From positions 1,240,001-1,304,000 of the forward strand of contig NC_017249.1 in assembly GCF_000284375.1 (NCBI RefSeq): a DNA stretch of 64,000 bases. The letters run 5' to 3'. The translations under genes were made by a program, and so were the position numbers. Of the stretch, positions 45,666 to 54,125 are shown piece after piece. The DNA comes from Bradyrhizobium japonicum USDA 6 (GTDB taxonomy: Bacteria > Pseudomonadota > Alphaproteobacteria > Rhizobiales > Xanthobacteraceae). Each line of letters opens with the position of its first letter. The first letter of the stretch is position 1. A model generated the notes under the pieces. That model was not told the origin of the DNA, searched no databases, and saw only the letters and a program-made list of their open reading frames with translations.

Positions 45666-46669
45666 ATGGGCGCAAAGCCGAAACCAAGGACGGTTGTGAT
45701 CGTGGCGCTGCCAGGGGTGCAGCTGCTCGATGTCGCAGGGCCGCTCGACGTGTTCGCCGAGGCGAACGTCCAGGCCGGCTATCCCGCCTATGCGCTGTTC
45801 GTGGCGGGCGCGGAGCCGGGGCCGATCCGCAGCTCCTCAGGTATCCGGCTGATGCCCGACCGAATCGTCGACCGCGACTTCCAGGAGCCCATCGACACCT
45901 TGCTGGTGGCAGGATGCCCGAACGCGGCCGAAGTCCCGGCGGATGGGAGCGTGATCGACTGGCTGCGGCGGGGCGAGCTTCGCGGACCCGCAGATTCGGC
46001 TCGGTGTGCAGCGGGGCCTTCTTCCTTGCCGCCGCCGGTCTCCTCGATGGCAGGCGGGTTACGACGCATTGGGCGGTCGCGGACATGCTGGCCAGCAAAT
46101 TCCCGTCGGTCACCGTGGACAAGGATGCCATCTACATCACCGACGGCAAGCTTCGCACGGCCGCCGGCGTGACCGCAGGGCTCGACCTCGCGCTGGCACT
46201 GGTCGAGGAGGATCTCGGGCGCGATACGGCCATGAAGGTCGCAAGCCAGCTCGTGATGTTCTTCAAGCGCCCGGGTGGGCAGATGCAGTTCACCCGCAAG
46301 GGCGAGGCTGTTCCCGCCGGCCGCGCCGCATTGCAGGAGCTGCAGCGCTGGGTCGCCGCCAACCCCTCGCTCGACCACAGCGTTGCGAGCCTGGCGACGC
46401 GCATGGAGCTCAGCCCGAGGCATTTTGCACGGCTGTTCCGCGCCGAGGTGGGCGTCACGCCTGCGACCTGGGTCGAGGAAGCCCGCGTCAATGCCGCGAG
46501 GCGGCTGCTCGAGTTTGGCAATGAAGCCCCGAAGCAGGTGGCGCTCCATTGTGGATTCGCCGATGCCGATACGCTGCGTCGCGCGTTCAATCGTCACGTC
46601 GGCGTGACGCCCGCCGAGTATCGCAAGCGGTTTGCGCGAATCACGGAGGTTCCAGCTCGCCAGCACTGA
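45666..46669 (+). pseudogene. GlxA family AraC-type regulator, frameshifted
   Basis: The N-terminal DJ-1/PfpI-like domain is read in one frame from the ATG at 45666 (VVIVALPGVQLLDVAGPLDVF, then DTLLVAGCP and DWLRR). The rest is read in another frame up to 46669 (RRFGSVCSGAFFLAAAGLLDGRR, then the two AraC helix-turn-helix motifs, ending FARITEV). The switch falls at about 45968-45977 in a run of CGGCGGGGCG: two bases must be skipped or one gained. Length and order are otherwise complete. It is a recent pseudogene, a sequencing error in a G-run, or a slippage site. It is divergent from the HD hydrolase. Confidence 0.8.
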
Positions 46670-46739
46670 GCCGGCTTCCGCGTCCAAATGGGCCGGCGGG
46701 GGCCCTCCAGCGGGGTGTGCGGGACCTACGGATACCCGC

Positions 46740-46769
46740 TTGCTTTCCCGACCTTTTGGCCCCAAATAG
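46740..46769 (+). promoter_or_regulatory. Candidate promoter of the SRP RNA gene
   Basis: TTGCTT at 46740-46745 and AAATAG at 46764-46769, 18 bases apart, with the predicted RNA 5' end about six bases on. Both hexamers are weak matches to the housekeeping consensus. Confidence 0.4.
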
Positions 46770-46774
46770 GGACC

Positions 46775-46870
46775 GGGAGATTGGCGGTGGACGAGCCACT
46801 CGCCAACCGGGTCAGGTCCGGAAGGAAGCAGCCCTAACGAGGTCCGGATCGGGTCGCTCGTCAGTCTCCT
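46775..46870 (+). ncRNA. ffs: Signal recognition particle 4.5S RNA
   Basis: About 96 bases. The conserved domain IV is unmistakable: GGTCAGGTCCGGAAGGAAGC followed by AGCC, the SRP54 (Ffh)-binding loop with its GGAA-type tetraloop. The ends GGGAGA and GTCTCC pair, and an internal hairpin GGCGGTGG...CCACTCGCC lies on the 5' side. A CTGTTTTTCC run right after it should end transcription. It guides membrane and secreted proteins to the Sec translocon together with Ffh and FtsY. It sits 97 bases before dnaX, a conserved alphaproteobacterial arrangement. Ends are accurate to a few bases. Confidence 0.93.
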
Positions 46871-46966
46871 ACCTGTTTTTCCGAGCGAATTGCGCCGGCG
46901 GGCTTCCCGCCAGCGCGCTCCTTTCCGCAATAGCAGGGCGAAAGACATTCCATTGCGGATCGACCG

Positions 46967-48787
46967 ATGACCGACGCTGGCGCCCCTCCCAACCCCGATA
47001 GCGCCGGCCAGGCCAGCACGCCCTACCGGGTGCTGGCGCGCAAATACCGGCCCTCCAGCTTCGACGATCTGATCGGCCAGGAGGCCGTGGTCCGCACCGT
47101 CTCGAACGCGTTCGAGACCGGGCGCATTCCGCAGGCCTGGATCCTCACCGGCGTCCGCGGCGTCGGCAAGACCACCACCGCGCGTATCCTTGCCCGTGCG
47201 CTCAACTACGAGATGCCGGATGGATCGGTGAAGGGCCCGACCATCCACATGCCGACGTTAGGGGTGCATTGCCAGGCGATCATGGAAAGCCGGCACATGG
47301 ACGTGCTGGAGATGGACGCGGCCTCGCATACGGGCGTCGACGACGTCCGCCAGATCAATGACAGCGTGCGCTACGCGCCGGCCAGCGCCCGCTACAAGGT
47401 CTACATCATCGACGAAGTCCACATGCTGTCGACGGCGGCGTTCAACGCCTTCCTGAAGACGCTGGAGGAACCGCCGGAGCACGCCAAATTCGTGTTCGCG
47501 ACCACCGAGATCCGCAAGGTTCCGGTCACCGTGCTGTCGCGTTGCCAGCGTTTTGACCTGCGCCGGGTCGAGGCCGACGTGTTGATGAAGCACCTCGCCA
47601 ATATCGCGGCGAAGGAGAGCGTCGAGATCGAGCCGGAGGCGCTCGGCATCATCGCGCGCGCCGCGGAAGGCTCGGTGCGCGACTCTCTGTCGCTGCTCGA
47701 CCAGGCGATCGCACACGCGGCAGGCACCGTGAAGGCGGATGCGGTCCGGCAGATGCTGGGGCTCGCCGACCGCACCCGCGTCATCGACCTGTTCGATTCG
47801 CTGGCGCGCGGCGACATCGCGAGCGCCTTCAGGGAGTTCCGCGATCAGTACGACGTCGGCGCCGATCCGATCGTCGTGCTGTCGGACCTTGCCGAGTTCG
47901 TCAATTTCGTCACCCGCGTGAAGATCGTGCCGGCGACCGCCGACAACGTCGCCTATGGCGAGACCGAGCGCGTGCGCGCGCGGGACTTCGCCTCGAAGAT
48001 CTCGATGCGCGTGCTGTCGCGGATGTGGCAGATGCTGCTCAAGGGCATCACCGAGGTGCAGGCTGCGACGCGCCCCGCAGCAGCCGCCGAGATGGTGCTG
48101 GTGCGCATCGCCTATGTCGCCGATCTGCCGACGCCGGACGAAGCGATCAAGATGCTGGAGCAGAACGGCGGCGGCTCGCCGGTCGTGGGCGGCGGAAGTG
48201 CCGCGCGCAGCGGTGCGCCGGGTGCGCCGGTGGCCTCGGCGGCGCCCATGCGCGCGCCGACCTCGTCGCCGTCCGGGTTCGGCGGCGGCGCTGCCCGGCC
48301 GCAGATGGCGGCGCCCGCGCCGGATCCGCAAGGGGCCGCGCCCCAGCTGCGCATCACGAGCTTCACCCAGCTCGTAGCGGTCGCCGGGCAGAAGCGCGAT
48401 CTCATGACCAAGGGCGCGCTCGAAGGCGACATGCGCCTCGTCCGTTTCGAGGAGGGCCGGCTGGAAGTCGCGCTCGAGCCCAACGCCTCCAAGACCATGA
48501 TCTCCGAGCTCGCGCGAAAATTTGAGCTCTGGACCGGCCGGCGCTGGACCGTGATCGTCTCCAACGAGCAGGGCCAGCCGACGCTGCGTTCGGTGAACCA
48601 GGCGGCGAAGCAGGAACATGCGCGCTCCGCCGAAGCCGATCCGCGCGTGCAGGAGGTGCTGTCGCGTTTTCCCGGTGCGAAGGTCGTCGAGGTCCGCAGG
48701 CTTGCCCCCGAGGCGCCGGAAACCAATATGAATGCGGACTATGGCAGTGACGATCCGCCCGATGGTTCCGACGGCGACGATCTCTAG
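46967..48787 (+). CDS. dnaX: DNA polymerase III subunits gamma/tau
   Basis: 606 residues. The clamp-loader AAA+ module has Walker A GVRGVGKTTTAR (about 63-74) and Walker B VYIIDEVHMLS. The zinc finger usual in DnaX is reduced: only one cysteine (GVHCQAI) remains between Walker A and LEMDAASHTG, as in other alphaproteobacteria. After residue about 400 comes an Ala/Pro/Gly-rich linker, and then the tau C-terminal domain that binds the polymerase alpha subunit. No slippery A-run for a short gamma form is apparent. It heads the dnaX-ybaB-recR unit. Confidence 0.97.
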   Translation: MTDAGAPPNPDSAGQASTPYRVLARKYRPSSFDDLIGQEAVVRTVSNAFETGRIPQAWILTGVRGVGKTTTARILARALNYEMPDGSVKGPTIHMPTLGVHCQAIMESRHMDVLEMDAASHTGVDDVRQINDSVRYAPASARYKVYIIDEVHMLSTAAFNAFLKTLEEPPEHAKFVFATTEIRKVPVTVLSRCQRFDLRRVEADVLMKHLANIAAKESVEIEPEALGIIARAAEGSVRDSLSLLDQAIAHAAGTVKADAVRQMLGLADRTRVIDLFDSLARGDIASAFREFRDQYDVGADPIVVLSDLAEFVNFVTRVKIVPATADNVAYGETERVRARDFASKISMRVLSRMWQMLLKGITEVQAATRPAAAAEMVLVRIAYVADLPTPDEAIKMLEQNGGGSPVVGGGSAARSGAPGAPVASAAPMRAPTSSPSGFGGGAARPQMAAPAPDPQGAAPQLRITSFTQLVAVAGQKRDLMTKGALEGDMRLVRFEEGRLEVALEPNASKTMISELARKFELWTGRRWTVIVSNEQGQPTLRSVNQAAKQEHARSAEADPRVQEVLSRFPGAKVVEVRRLAPEAPETNMNADYGSDDPPDGSDGDDL

Positions 48788-48863
48788 AGCATGATCCGGA
48801 CCCGAAGGCCGCGTCACGCAAAGTGTGAAGCGGCTTTCCGATCAGATCACGTTCAAACCAAAA
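48786..48863. repeat. Rhizobial interspersed repeat, GAGCATGATCCGGA type
   Basis: AGCATGATCCGGACCCGAAGG ... GTGTGAAGCGGCTTTCCGATCAGATCACG pattern, an element scattered through rhizobial genomes. It begins inside the dnaX stop region and fills half of the dnaX-ybaB gap. Confidence 0.7.
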
Positions 48864-48868
48864 GTTAA

Positions 48869-48892
48869 GGCGCGATGACGAGTCATCGCGCC
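48869..48892. promoter_or_regulatory. Perfect 10-bp hairpin in the ybaB leader
   Basis: GGCGCGATGA, loop CGAG, TCATCGCGCC. It ends 17 bases before the ybaB start codon and just before its AAGGA ribosome site. It could be an mRNA stabiliser or attenuator; there is no T-run, so it is not an ordinary terminator. Confidence 0.5.
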
Positions 48893-48909
48893 AACCAAGG
48901 ACAGCACCG

Positions 48910-49230
48910 ATGGTCGATATTTTCGGCATGATGAAGCAGGCGCAGCAGCTGCAATCCAAGATGCAGGAGATGCAGGATCAGCTCTCCAACGTCGAGGTCG
49001 AAGGCATTTCCGGCGGCGGTCTCGTCGCCGTGCGCATGACCGCGAAGATGGACGTGAAGGGCATCAAGATCGATCCCTCGCTGATGAAGCCGGAAGAGCG
49101 CGAGGTGCTCGAGGACCTGCTCGTCACCGCACTCGGTGAAGCCCGCCGCAAGGCCGAGACGGCCGTGCAGGAGAAGATGCAGGCGCTCACGGGCGGGCTC
49201 AGCCTGCCGCCGGGTATGTTCGGCCAATAA
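48910..49230 (+). CDS. YbaB/EbfC family nucleoid-associated protein
   Basis: 106 residues, full length for the family. A helical N-terminus ([19 protein letters not shown]) and a sheet with [20 protein letters not shown] and [17 protein letters not shown] are typical. It forms dimers that bind DNA without strong sequence preference and is nearly always next to recR. recR starts one base after its stop. Confidence 0.95.
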   Translation: MVDIFGMMKQAQQLQSKMQEMQDQLSNVEVEGISGGGLVAVRMTAKMDVKGIKIDPSLMKPEEREVLEDLLVTALGEARRKAETAVQEKMQALTGGLSLPPGMFGQ

Positions 49231-49231
49231 G

Positions 49232-49834
49232 ATGGGTTCGGTTGCAGGTCCCGAAATCGAGCGGCTGGTCCAGCTTCTCGCACGGCTGCCGGGCTTGGGC
49301 CCGCGCTCCGCGCGGCGTGCGGCGCTGCATCTGATCAAGAAGCGCGAAGCGCTGATGATGCCGCTGTCTTCGGCGCTGCAGGTCGCGCTCGACAAGGTCC
49401 AGGTCTGCAAGACCTGCGGCAACATCGACACGCAAAATCCCTGCACCGTCTGCACCGATCCGAAGCGCGATCCCGCAATCATCGTCGTGGTCGCCGATGT
49501 CGCCGACCTCTGGGCGCTGGAGCGGGCCAATGCGACCCAGGGCCGCTATCACGTGCTGGGCGCGACCTTGTCGCCGCTCGACGGCGTCGGCCCGCAGGAT
49601 CTCACCATCGACGCGCTGGTCGCGCGCGCGCATGCTGCCGAGGTGCATGAGATCATCCTGGCGCTGAACGCGACGGTCGACGGCCAGACCACGGCGCACT
49701 ACATCACCGACCTGCTTCAGGACGCCAACGTAAAAGTAACCCGGCTGGCCCATGGTGTGCCGGTCGGTGGCGAGCTTGATTATCTCGACGAAGGTACGCT
49801 ATCGGCCGCCATGCGGCAGCGGACCCTGTTCTAG
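49232..49834 (+). CDS. recR: Recombination mediator RecR
   Basis: 200 residues from the ATG at 49232. Helix-hairpin-helix [16 protein letters not shown] (about 18-33), a four-cysteine zinc finger [16 protein letters not shown] (about 58-73), and a TOPRIM domain from [15 protein letters not shown] onward are all in place. With RecO (and RecF) it loads RecA on gapped DNA. It follows ybaB by one base in the dnaX-ybaB-recR unit. Confidence 0.97.
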   Translation: MGSVAGPEIERLVQLLARLPGLGPRSARRAALHLIKKREALMMPLSSALQVALDKVQVCKTCGNIDTQNPCTVCTDPKRDPAIIVVVADVADLWALERANATQGRYHVLGATLSPLDGVGPQDLTIDALVARAHAAEVHEIILALNATVDGQTTAHYITDLLQDANVKVTRLAHGVPVGGELDYLDEGTLSAAMRQRTLF

Positions 49835-49860
49835 CCATCCAGACTTACGGAACGGACGAC

Positions 49861-50298
49861 ATGACGAAACTTTTCGCCACACGATCGGCTTTGGTCGCGA
49901 CGTTGATGCTGCTGGCGACGCCGGCCATCTGCGCGCAGCAGGACGACGGGGCGCCGCCGCCGCCGAAGCCCGGCAAGCCGATCAATGCCGGCGAGGTGCT
50001 CTCGGGCGAATTGAACGCAATGAAGGTGCGCGACGTCAAGAACGCCGGCAAGCGGATTGCGATGTACCAGATCACCTCCGAGCCGCGTCGCCTGCCGGCG
50101 CCGAACGGGCTGTGCAATCTCGAGACTGGTCCCGAGACGTTCCAGCTCGTCACCTCCAGCGACGCACAGGCCACGCAGCTGAAATCGTTCGTCGGCAAGG
50201 AGATCTCGGTCAAGGTCGACGAAGTCGCCTGCGCCAGCGATCCCGGCCAGATGAGCGAAGCCGTGATCACGAAGTGGAGCTTGATCAGGAAGCAATAG
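49861..50298 (+). CDS. Secreted hypothetical protein
   Basis: 145 residues, family not recognised. A signal peptide (about 1-25, ending ICA) is followed by a proline-rich stretch (GAPPPPKPGKP) and a small sheet-rich domain with GLCNLETGPETFQLV, ISVKVDEVAC and one probable disulfide (C in GLCNL with C in EVACAS). It starts 26 bases after recR on the same strand and may be read through from it, but has no evident link to recombination. Confidence 0.75.
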   Translation: MTKLFATRSALVATLMLLATPAICAQQDDGAPPPPKPGKPINAGEVLSGELNAMKVRDVKNAGKRIAMYQITSEPRRLPAPNGLCNLETGPETFQLVTSSDAQATQLKSFVGKEISVKVDEVACASDPGQMSEAVITKWSLIRKQ

Positions 50299-50317
50299 GG
50301 CATCAGATCGAGATGCT

Positions 50318-50409
50318 GTAGGGTGGGCAAAGCGAAGCGTGCCCACCGCTTCCGTCGAATGCTGGGAAAGATCGTGGGCACGGCGCAAGTGCGCCTTTGC
50401 CCCCTACGA
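50318..50409. repeat. Inverted repeat, GTAGGGTGGGCAAAG family
   Basis: GTAGGGTGGGCAAAGCG and CGCCTTTGCCCCCTAC outer arms with CGTGCCCACC/GTGGGCACGG inner arms; second copy of the element at 14853. It lies between convergent genes. Confidence 0.85.
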
Positions 50410-50414
50410 GACCG

Positions 50415-51779
50415 CTAAACCCTCACCGGCCCCAGCGTCTCGAAGTGCCCGCGCTTCTGCAGCCAGGCCAGCAGCAACAGGCTCGGGATCGCCACCAGCA
50501 CGCAGATCACGAAGAACAGCGGCCAGCCCGTCGTGTCCGCCACGAAGCCCGCACTTGCTGACAGATATGTGCGCCCGACCGCCGCAAGCGCGGTGAGCAG
50601 CGCGTATTGCGTCGCCGTGTGCAGCGGATTCTGGCACAGCGCGGAGAGATAGGCGACGAAGATCACGGTGCCGATGGCGCTGGTGAAGTTCTCGCAGGTG
50701 ATGGCGAAGGCCAGCGCCCATTGGCTGGTGCCGACGAATGCCAGCCATGAGAAGGAGAGGTTGGCGAGCGCCTGCACCACGCCGCCGATCCACAGGCTGG
50801 TCGCCAGCGAATAGCGCCGCGCGAGGAAGCCGCCGGCAAAGCCGCCGATCAGCGTTGCCGCGAGGCCGACGCCCTTCACGATCGCCGCATAATCGTTGCG
50901 GGAGAAGCCGAGGTCGATCACGAACGGCGCGGTCATCGTGCCGGAGAAGGCATCGGTGAACTTGAACAGCACGACGAAGGCGAGCGCCGCGAGCGCGTCC
51001 TTGCGCGTCAGGAATTCCGAGAAGGCTCCGATCGCCGCGTGCAGCACGCGCGCGAACGCCGTCTCGGTTTGTGTCGCGGCTTCCGCCCGCACCGATTGCT
51101 CGGGCTCGGTCGCAGCCAGCGCGGTAATCGTGCCGATCAGCACCATCGCCGCCATCACCACATAGCCCCACATCCAGGCCGACGCGCGCGGAATGCCGGT
51201 GCCCTCGAAGCCGGACACGATGAACAGCGCGCCCGCGGTCGAGACCAACATGCCGATGCGATAGGCGGCGACATAGGAAGCCATTCCGGCGGCCTGCTCG
51301 CTCTCCGGCAGGCTCTCGACGCGGAAGGCGTCGACCACGATGTCCTGCGTCGACGATGTTGTCGCCACCAGCAGTGCACCGAGCGCGACGTAGAACGGCG
51401 AGCGCGCGGGATCGGTCAGCGCCAGCAGCAGGATCGCGATGATCAGCAGCAACTGCGAGAACAGCAGCCAGCCGCGCCGCCGTCCGAACGCGCGGGTAAA
51501 CAGCGGCACATGCAGCGCATCCACCAGCGGCGCCCACAGGAATTTCAGCGTGTAGGGCGTGCCGACCAGCGCAAATAGCCCGATGGTCTTGAGATCGACC
51601 CCGGCCTCGCGCATCCACACCAGGAGCGTCGAGCCCGACAGCGCCAGCGGCAGCCCGGACGAGAAGCCGAGGAACAGCACGATCAGCACCCGCGGTTGCA
51701 GGTACACGGCCAGGCCGTCGCGCCAGGAGGTAGGGGCCGTGTCGGGGCTGGCAGGGGAGGTCGCGTCGGGTGCGGTCAT
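50415..51779 (-). CDS. AmpG-type MFS permease (muropeptide)
   Basis: 454 residues with about twelve membrane spans. The AmpG-type signatures are FLGFSSGLPLALSGSTLLVWM near the N-terminus, TPYTLKFLWAPLVD (about 76-89), and RRRGWLLFSQ. It imports GlcNAc-anhydro-muropeptides released during cell wall turnover into the cytoplasm for recycling, and so influences beta-lactamase induction. It is monocistronic; repeats bound it on both sides. Confidence 0.9.
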   Translation of the reverse strand: MTAPDATSPASPDTAPTSWRDGLAVYLQPRVLIVLFLGFSSGLPLALSGSTLLVWMREAGVDLKTIGLFALVGTPYTLKFLWAPLVDALHVPLFTRAFGRRRGWLLFSQLLLIIAILLLALTDPARSPFYVALGALLVATTSSTQDIVVDAFRVESLPESEQAAGMASYVAAYRIGMLVSTAGALFIVSGFEGTGIPRASAWMWGYVVMAAMVLIGTITALAATEPEQSVRAEAATQTETAFARVLHAAIGAFSEFLTRKDALAALAFVVLFKFTDAFSGTMTAPFVIDLGFSRNDYAAIVKGVGLAATLIGGFAGGFLARRYSLATSLWIGGVVQALANLSFSWLAFVGTSQWALAFAITCENFTSAIGTVIFVAYLSALCQNPLHTATQYALLTALAAVGRTYLSASAGFVADTTGWPLFFVICVLVAIPSLLLLAWLQKRGHFETLGPVRV

Positions 51780-51854
51780 GGGGAGGTGTTAGCAGATTCT
51801 GAAGGAAAAGCCTCGTGGTAGCCGGTGAGGCGGGAGACGCCTCAACACCCTCGG

Positions 51855-51957
51855 TGTCATCGTCCGCGAAGGCGAACGATCCAGTAATCACCAGCGCCTC
51901 GATCCAATCACGGCTGCCACGGCGTACTGGATACCCCGCCTTCGCGGGGTATGACAG
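51855..51957. repeat. Palindromic intergenic repeat, GTCAT family
   Basis: GTCATCGTCCGCGAAGGCGAACGATCC left hairpin and GGATACCCCGCCTTCGCGGGGTATGACA right hairpin (patterns). It separates the divergent... rather, tandem minus-strand rmuC end and AmpG start. Confidence 0.8.
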
Positions 51958-51970
51958 TGTGCCTCAAAAC

Positions 51971-53170
51971 TCACTCTCCCGCCTGGAGCTTCCTCGGGAA
52001 CAGCTCCGCGGCACCTGCCGCCACCAGATGCGGACCCTCCGGCGCATCGGTCTTGCTGAAATCGAGCTCCTCGATTCGCCTGGCGCGCTTCTCGATCTTG
52101 TCGGCGGAGATCAGCACCTGTCGGACGTCCTCGTTCGCATCGGCAAAATGCTTCTGCAATTTCAGCACGCGGTCGCGCAGGCGTCCCAAATCGTCGCCGA
52201 GCTTGATCACCTCGGTGCGGATCTGGTCGGCGGCGTCGCGCATGCGCGCGTCTTTCATGATCTGCTGCATCACCTGGATCGCGAGCATCAGCAGCGACGG
52301 CGACACCAGCACGACGCGGGCGCGATAGGCCTTCTGGATCACGTCGTCGAAACCGTCATGAATCTCGGCATAGACCGATTCCGACGGCACGAACATCAGC
52401 GCCGTCTCCTGGGTCTCGCCGGCGACGAGATATTTGTCGGCGATGTCGCTGACATGCTTCATCACGTCGCCGCGCAGCCGCTGCGTGGCGACGCGCCGCT
52501 CCTCGTCGGTGCGGGCGTCGTGCAGCGCGGTCATCGCCTCCAGCGGAAATTTTGCGTCGATGCAGAGCGGGCGCTGGTCGGGCAGGAACACCACGCAATC
52601 CGGCCGCTTTCCGGTCGAGAGCGTGAACTGGAACTCGTAGGCGCCCTTCGGCAAGCCGTCCTGGACGATCGCCTCCATCCGCGCCTGGCCGAAGGCGCCG
52701 CGTGACTGCTTGTTGGCGAGCACGTCGCGCAGGGTCGTCACCTGTGTGGTGAGGTCGGTGAGGTTCTTGTGCGCGTTGTCGATGATGCCGAGCCGCTCGT
52801 GTAGCGCGCGCAGGCTCTCCATGGTGTTGCGGGTCGAATGTTCCATGGACTGGCCGACCCGATGGGTCACCGAATCCAGCCGCTCGTTGACCGCGCGCGC
52901 CATGTCGGCCTGGCGGCCGGCCAGCGCCTGGGTCATGGCGTCGGCCCGGCCGGCAGCTTCGCTCTGGGCGCGCAGCACTTGGCTGAGGCGCTCCTCGAGC
53001 TCGTCGGCGCGGATGGCATTGGCCATGGCGAGTTCCGCACCGCGCCGTCCCGAGCGCGCGATCACCACCGCGATCACCACCAGCAGGATGACGATGAGGG
53101 CGCCGAACCCGATCAGCGCATCGATGGTGCGGACCGGCCAGTCGCCAGCCAGGAAAATGATCTCGTTCAT
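51971..53170 (-). CDS. rmuC: DNA recombination protein RmuC
   Basis: 399 residues from the ATG at 53170; upstream in-frame sequence to 53773 is antisense to def. A membrane anchor (about 15-40) is followed by a long coiled coil (about 55-165) and the RmuC nuclease-like domain with KRPDCVVFLPDQRPLCIDAKFPLEA (in part) and MFVPSESVYAE. RmuC limits inversion between short repeats, probably as a nuclease. A GAAC-N7-GAAC LexA-like box lies 34-48 bases upstream, and a tandem array of near-CtrA sites lies beyond, shared with divergent def. Confidence 0.94.
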   Translation of the reverse strand: MNEIIFLAGDWPVRTIDALIGFGALIVILLVVIAVVIARSGRRGAELAMANAIRADELEERLSQVLRAQSEAAGRADAMTQALAGRQADMARAVNERLDSVTHRVGQSMEHSTRNTMESLRALHERLGIIDNAHKNLTDLTTQVTTLRDVLANKQSRGAFGQARMEAIVQDGLPKGAYEFQFTLSTGKRPDCVVFLPDQRPLCIDAKFPLEAMTALHDARTDEERRVATQRLRGDVMKHVSDIADKYLVAGETQETALMFVPSESVYAEIHDGFDDVIQKAYRARVVLVSPSLLMLAIQVMQQIMKDARMRDAADQIRTEVIKLGDDLGRLRDRVLKLQKHFADANEDVRQVLISADKIEKRARRIEELDFSKTDAPEGPHLVAAGAAELFPRKLQAGE

Positions 53171-53203
53171 GGCGGCCGTTGTAGCCGATTCGACACCCTC
53201 CGC

Positions 53204-53218
53204 GAACGAATAGCGAAC
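53204..53218 (-). promoter_or_regulatory. Candidate LexA (SOS) box of rmuC
   Basis: GAAC-GAATAGC-GAAC, exact fit to GAAC-N7-GAAC. It lies 34 bases from the rmuC start codon. rmuC is a repair/recombination gene, so damage control would make sense. A GATTC (CcrM-type) site lies at 53187. Confidence 0.5.
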
Positions 53219-53290
53219 ATTTATGGTTAACAGCCCCCTAATTTTTATGGTTAACGAAACCTGAAGTTTTATGGTTAGCGGAGGGTTAAC
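53219..53290. repeat. Tandem 24-bp-period array with near-CtrA sites
   Basis: Three units of about 24 bases share TTTATGGTTA(A/G)C. Each contains a pair close to TTAA-N7-TTAA: TTAA-N7-CTAA at 53227-53241, TTAA-N7-TGAA at 53251-53265 and TTAG-N7-TTAA at 53275-53289. The first halves are exactly 24 bases apart. It lies in the divergent rmuC-def promoter region and may be a binding array for CtrA or another regulator. Confidence 0.6.
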
Positions 53291-53341
53291 GGAGTTCCTC
53301 GCCGCATTGACCGCATCCGGCATGCGGCTTAAATCGCGGCC

Positions 53342-53866
53342 ATGGCCCTCAGAGAAATCATCATCCTGCCCGACAAGCAGCTGCGTCTGGTCTCCAAGCC
53401 GATCGAGAAGGTCACGACGGAGATCCGCAAGCTTGCCGACGACATGTTCGAGACCATGTACGACGCGCCCGGCATCGGGCTCGCGGCGATCCAGATCGCG
53501 CAGCCCTTGCGGCTGATCACCATGGACCTCGCCAAGCCTGACCCGGACGGCGAGACCAAGCCGGAGCCGCGCGTCTTCATCAACCCTGAAATCATCGCAT
53601 CCTCTGAAGACCTGTCGGTCTACGAGGAAGGCTGCCTCTCGATTCCCGAATATTACGAGGAGGTCGAACGTCCCGCCAAGGTGCGCGTGCGCTTCACCGA
53701 TCTCGACGGAAAGGTGCATGAGGAGGATGCCGAAGGCCTCTACGCCACCTGCATCCAGCACGAGATCGACCATCTCAACGGCGTGCTGTTCGTCGACTAT
53801 CTGTCAAAACTCAAGCGCGACCGCGTGATGAAGAAGTTCGAGAAAGCCGCCAAGCGCGCGGAGTGA
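53342..53866 (+). CDS. def: Peptide deformylase
   Basis: 174 residues. It removes the formyl group from the starting methionine of new proteins. All three metal motifs are visible: GIGLAAIQI (about 44-52), EEGCLSIPE with the metal cysteine, and QHEIDHLNG with two histidines and the catalytic glutamate. It is followed, after a repeat, by fmt and truA on the same strand, the common def-fmt-truA order. It is divergent from rmuC. Confidence 0.97.
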   Translation: MALREIIILPDKQLRLVSKPIEKVTTEIRKLADDMFETMYDAPGIGLAAIQIAQPLRLITMDLAKPDPDGETKPEPRVFINPEIIASSEDLSVYEEGCLSIPEYYEEVERPAKVRVRFTDLDGKVHEEDAEGLYATCIQHEIDHLNGVLFVDYLSKLKRDRVMKKFEKAAKRAE

Positions 53867-53897
53867 GTTTAGGTGCTGCTCCATACTCCGCTGAGCT

Positions 53898-54115
53898 CCC
53901 TGCCCCCTTGCGGGGAGGGCATAGGCCGCCTTCGGCGGCCGTCCTTTAGATGGACGCCGAAGCGAAGCTTCGGCTATGGGAGAGGGGTAGCCCAGCAAAA
54001 GGCGCTTGTCGTTTGCGAGTGCCAACAACAGGCGCCCGCGCTCATATACCGAGAGAGCGCGTCGTGTGGCACCCCTCTCCCTAGCCCTCCCCCGCAAGGG
54101 GGAGGGAACGCAGCG
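53898..54115. repeat. Palindromic repeat, CCCTCCCC family, enlarged
   Basis: CTCCCTGCCCCCTTGCGGGGAGGG at the left and CCCTCCCCCGCAAGGGGGAGGG at the right, around inner GGCCGCCTTCGGCGGCC and CCGAAGCGAAGCTTCGG hairpins. At about 218 bases it is the largest member in the window. It lies between def and fmt within a possible operon. Confidence 0.8.
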
Positions 54116-54125
54116 AGTTCCGTTG

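Noticed and set aside
46967..48787. Programmed frameshift in dnaX to make gamma
   Set aside because: No A-run or slippery heptamer with a stem-loop was evident in the region between the AAA+ module and the tau domain.
51971..53773. RmuC extended by 201 residues to 53773
   Set aside because: The extension is antisense to def and crosses the tandem repeats; the ATG at 53170 gives the expected membrane anchor.
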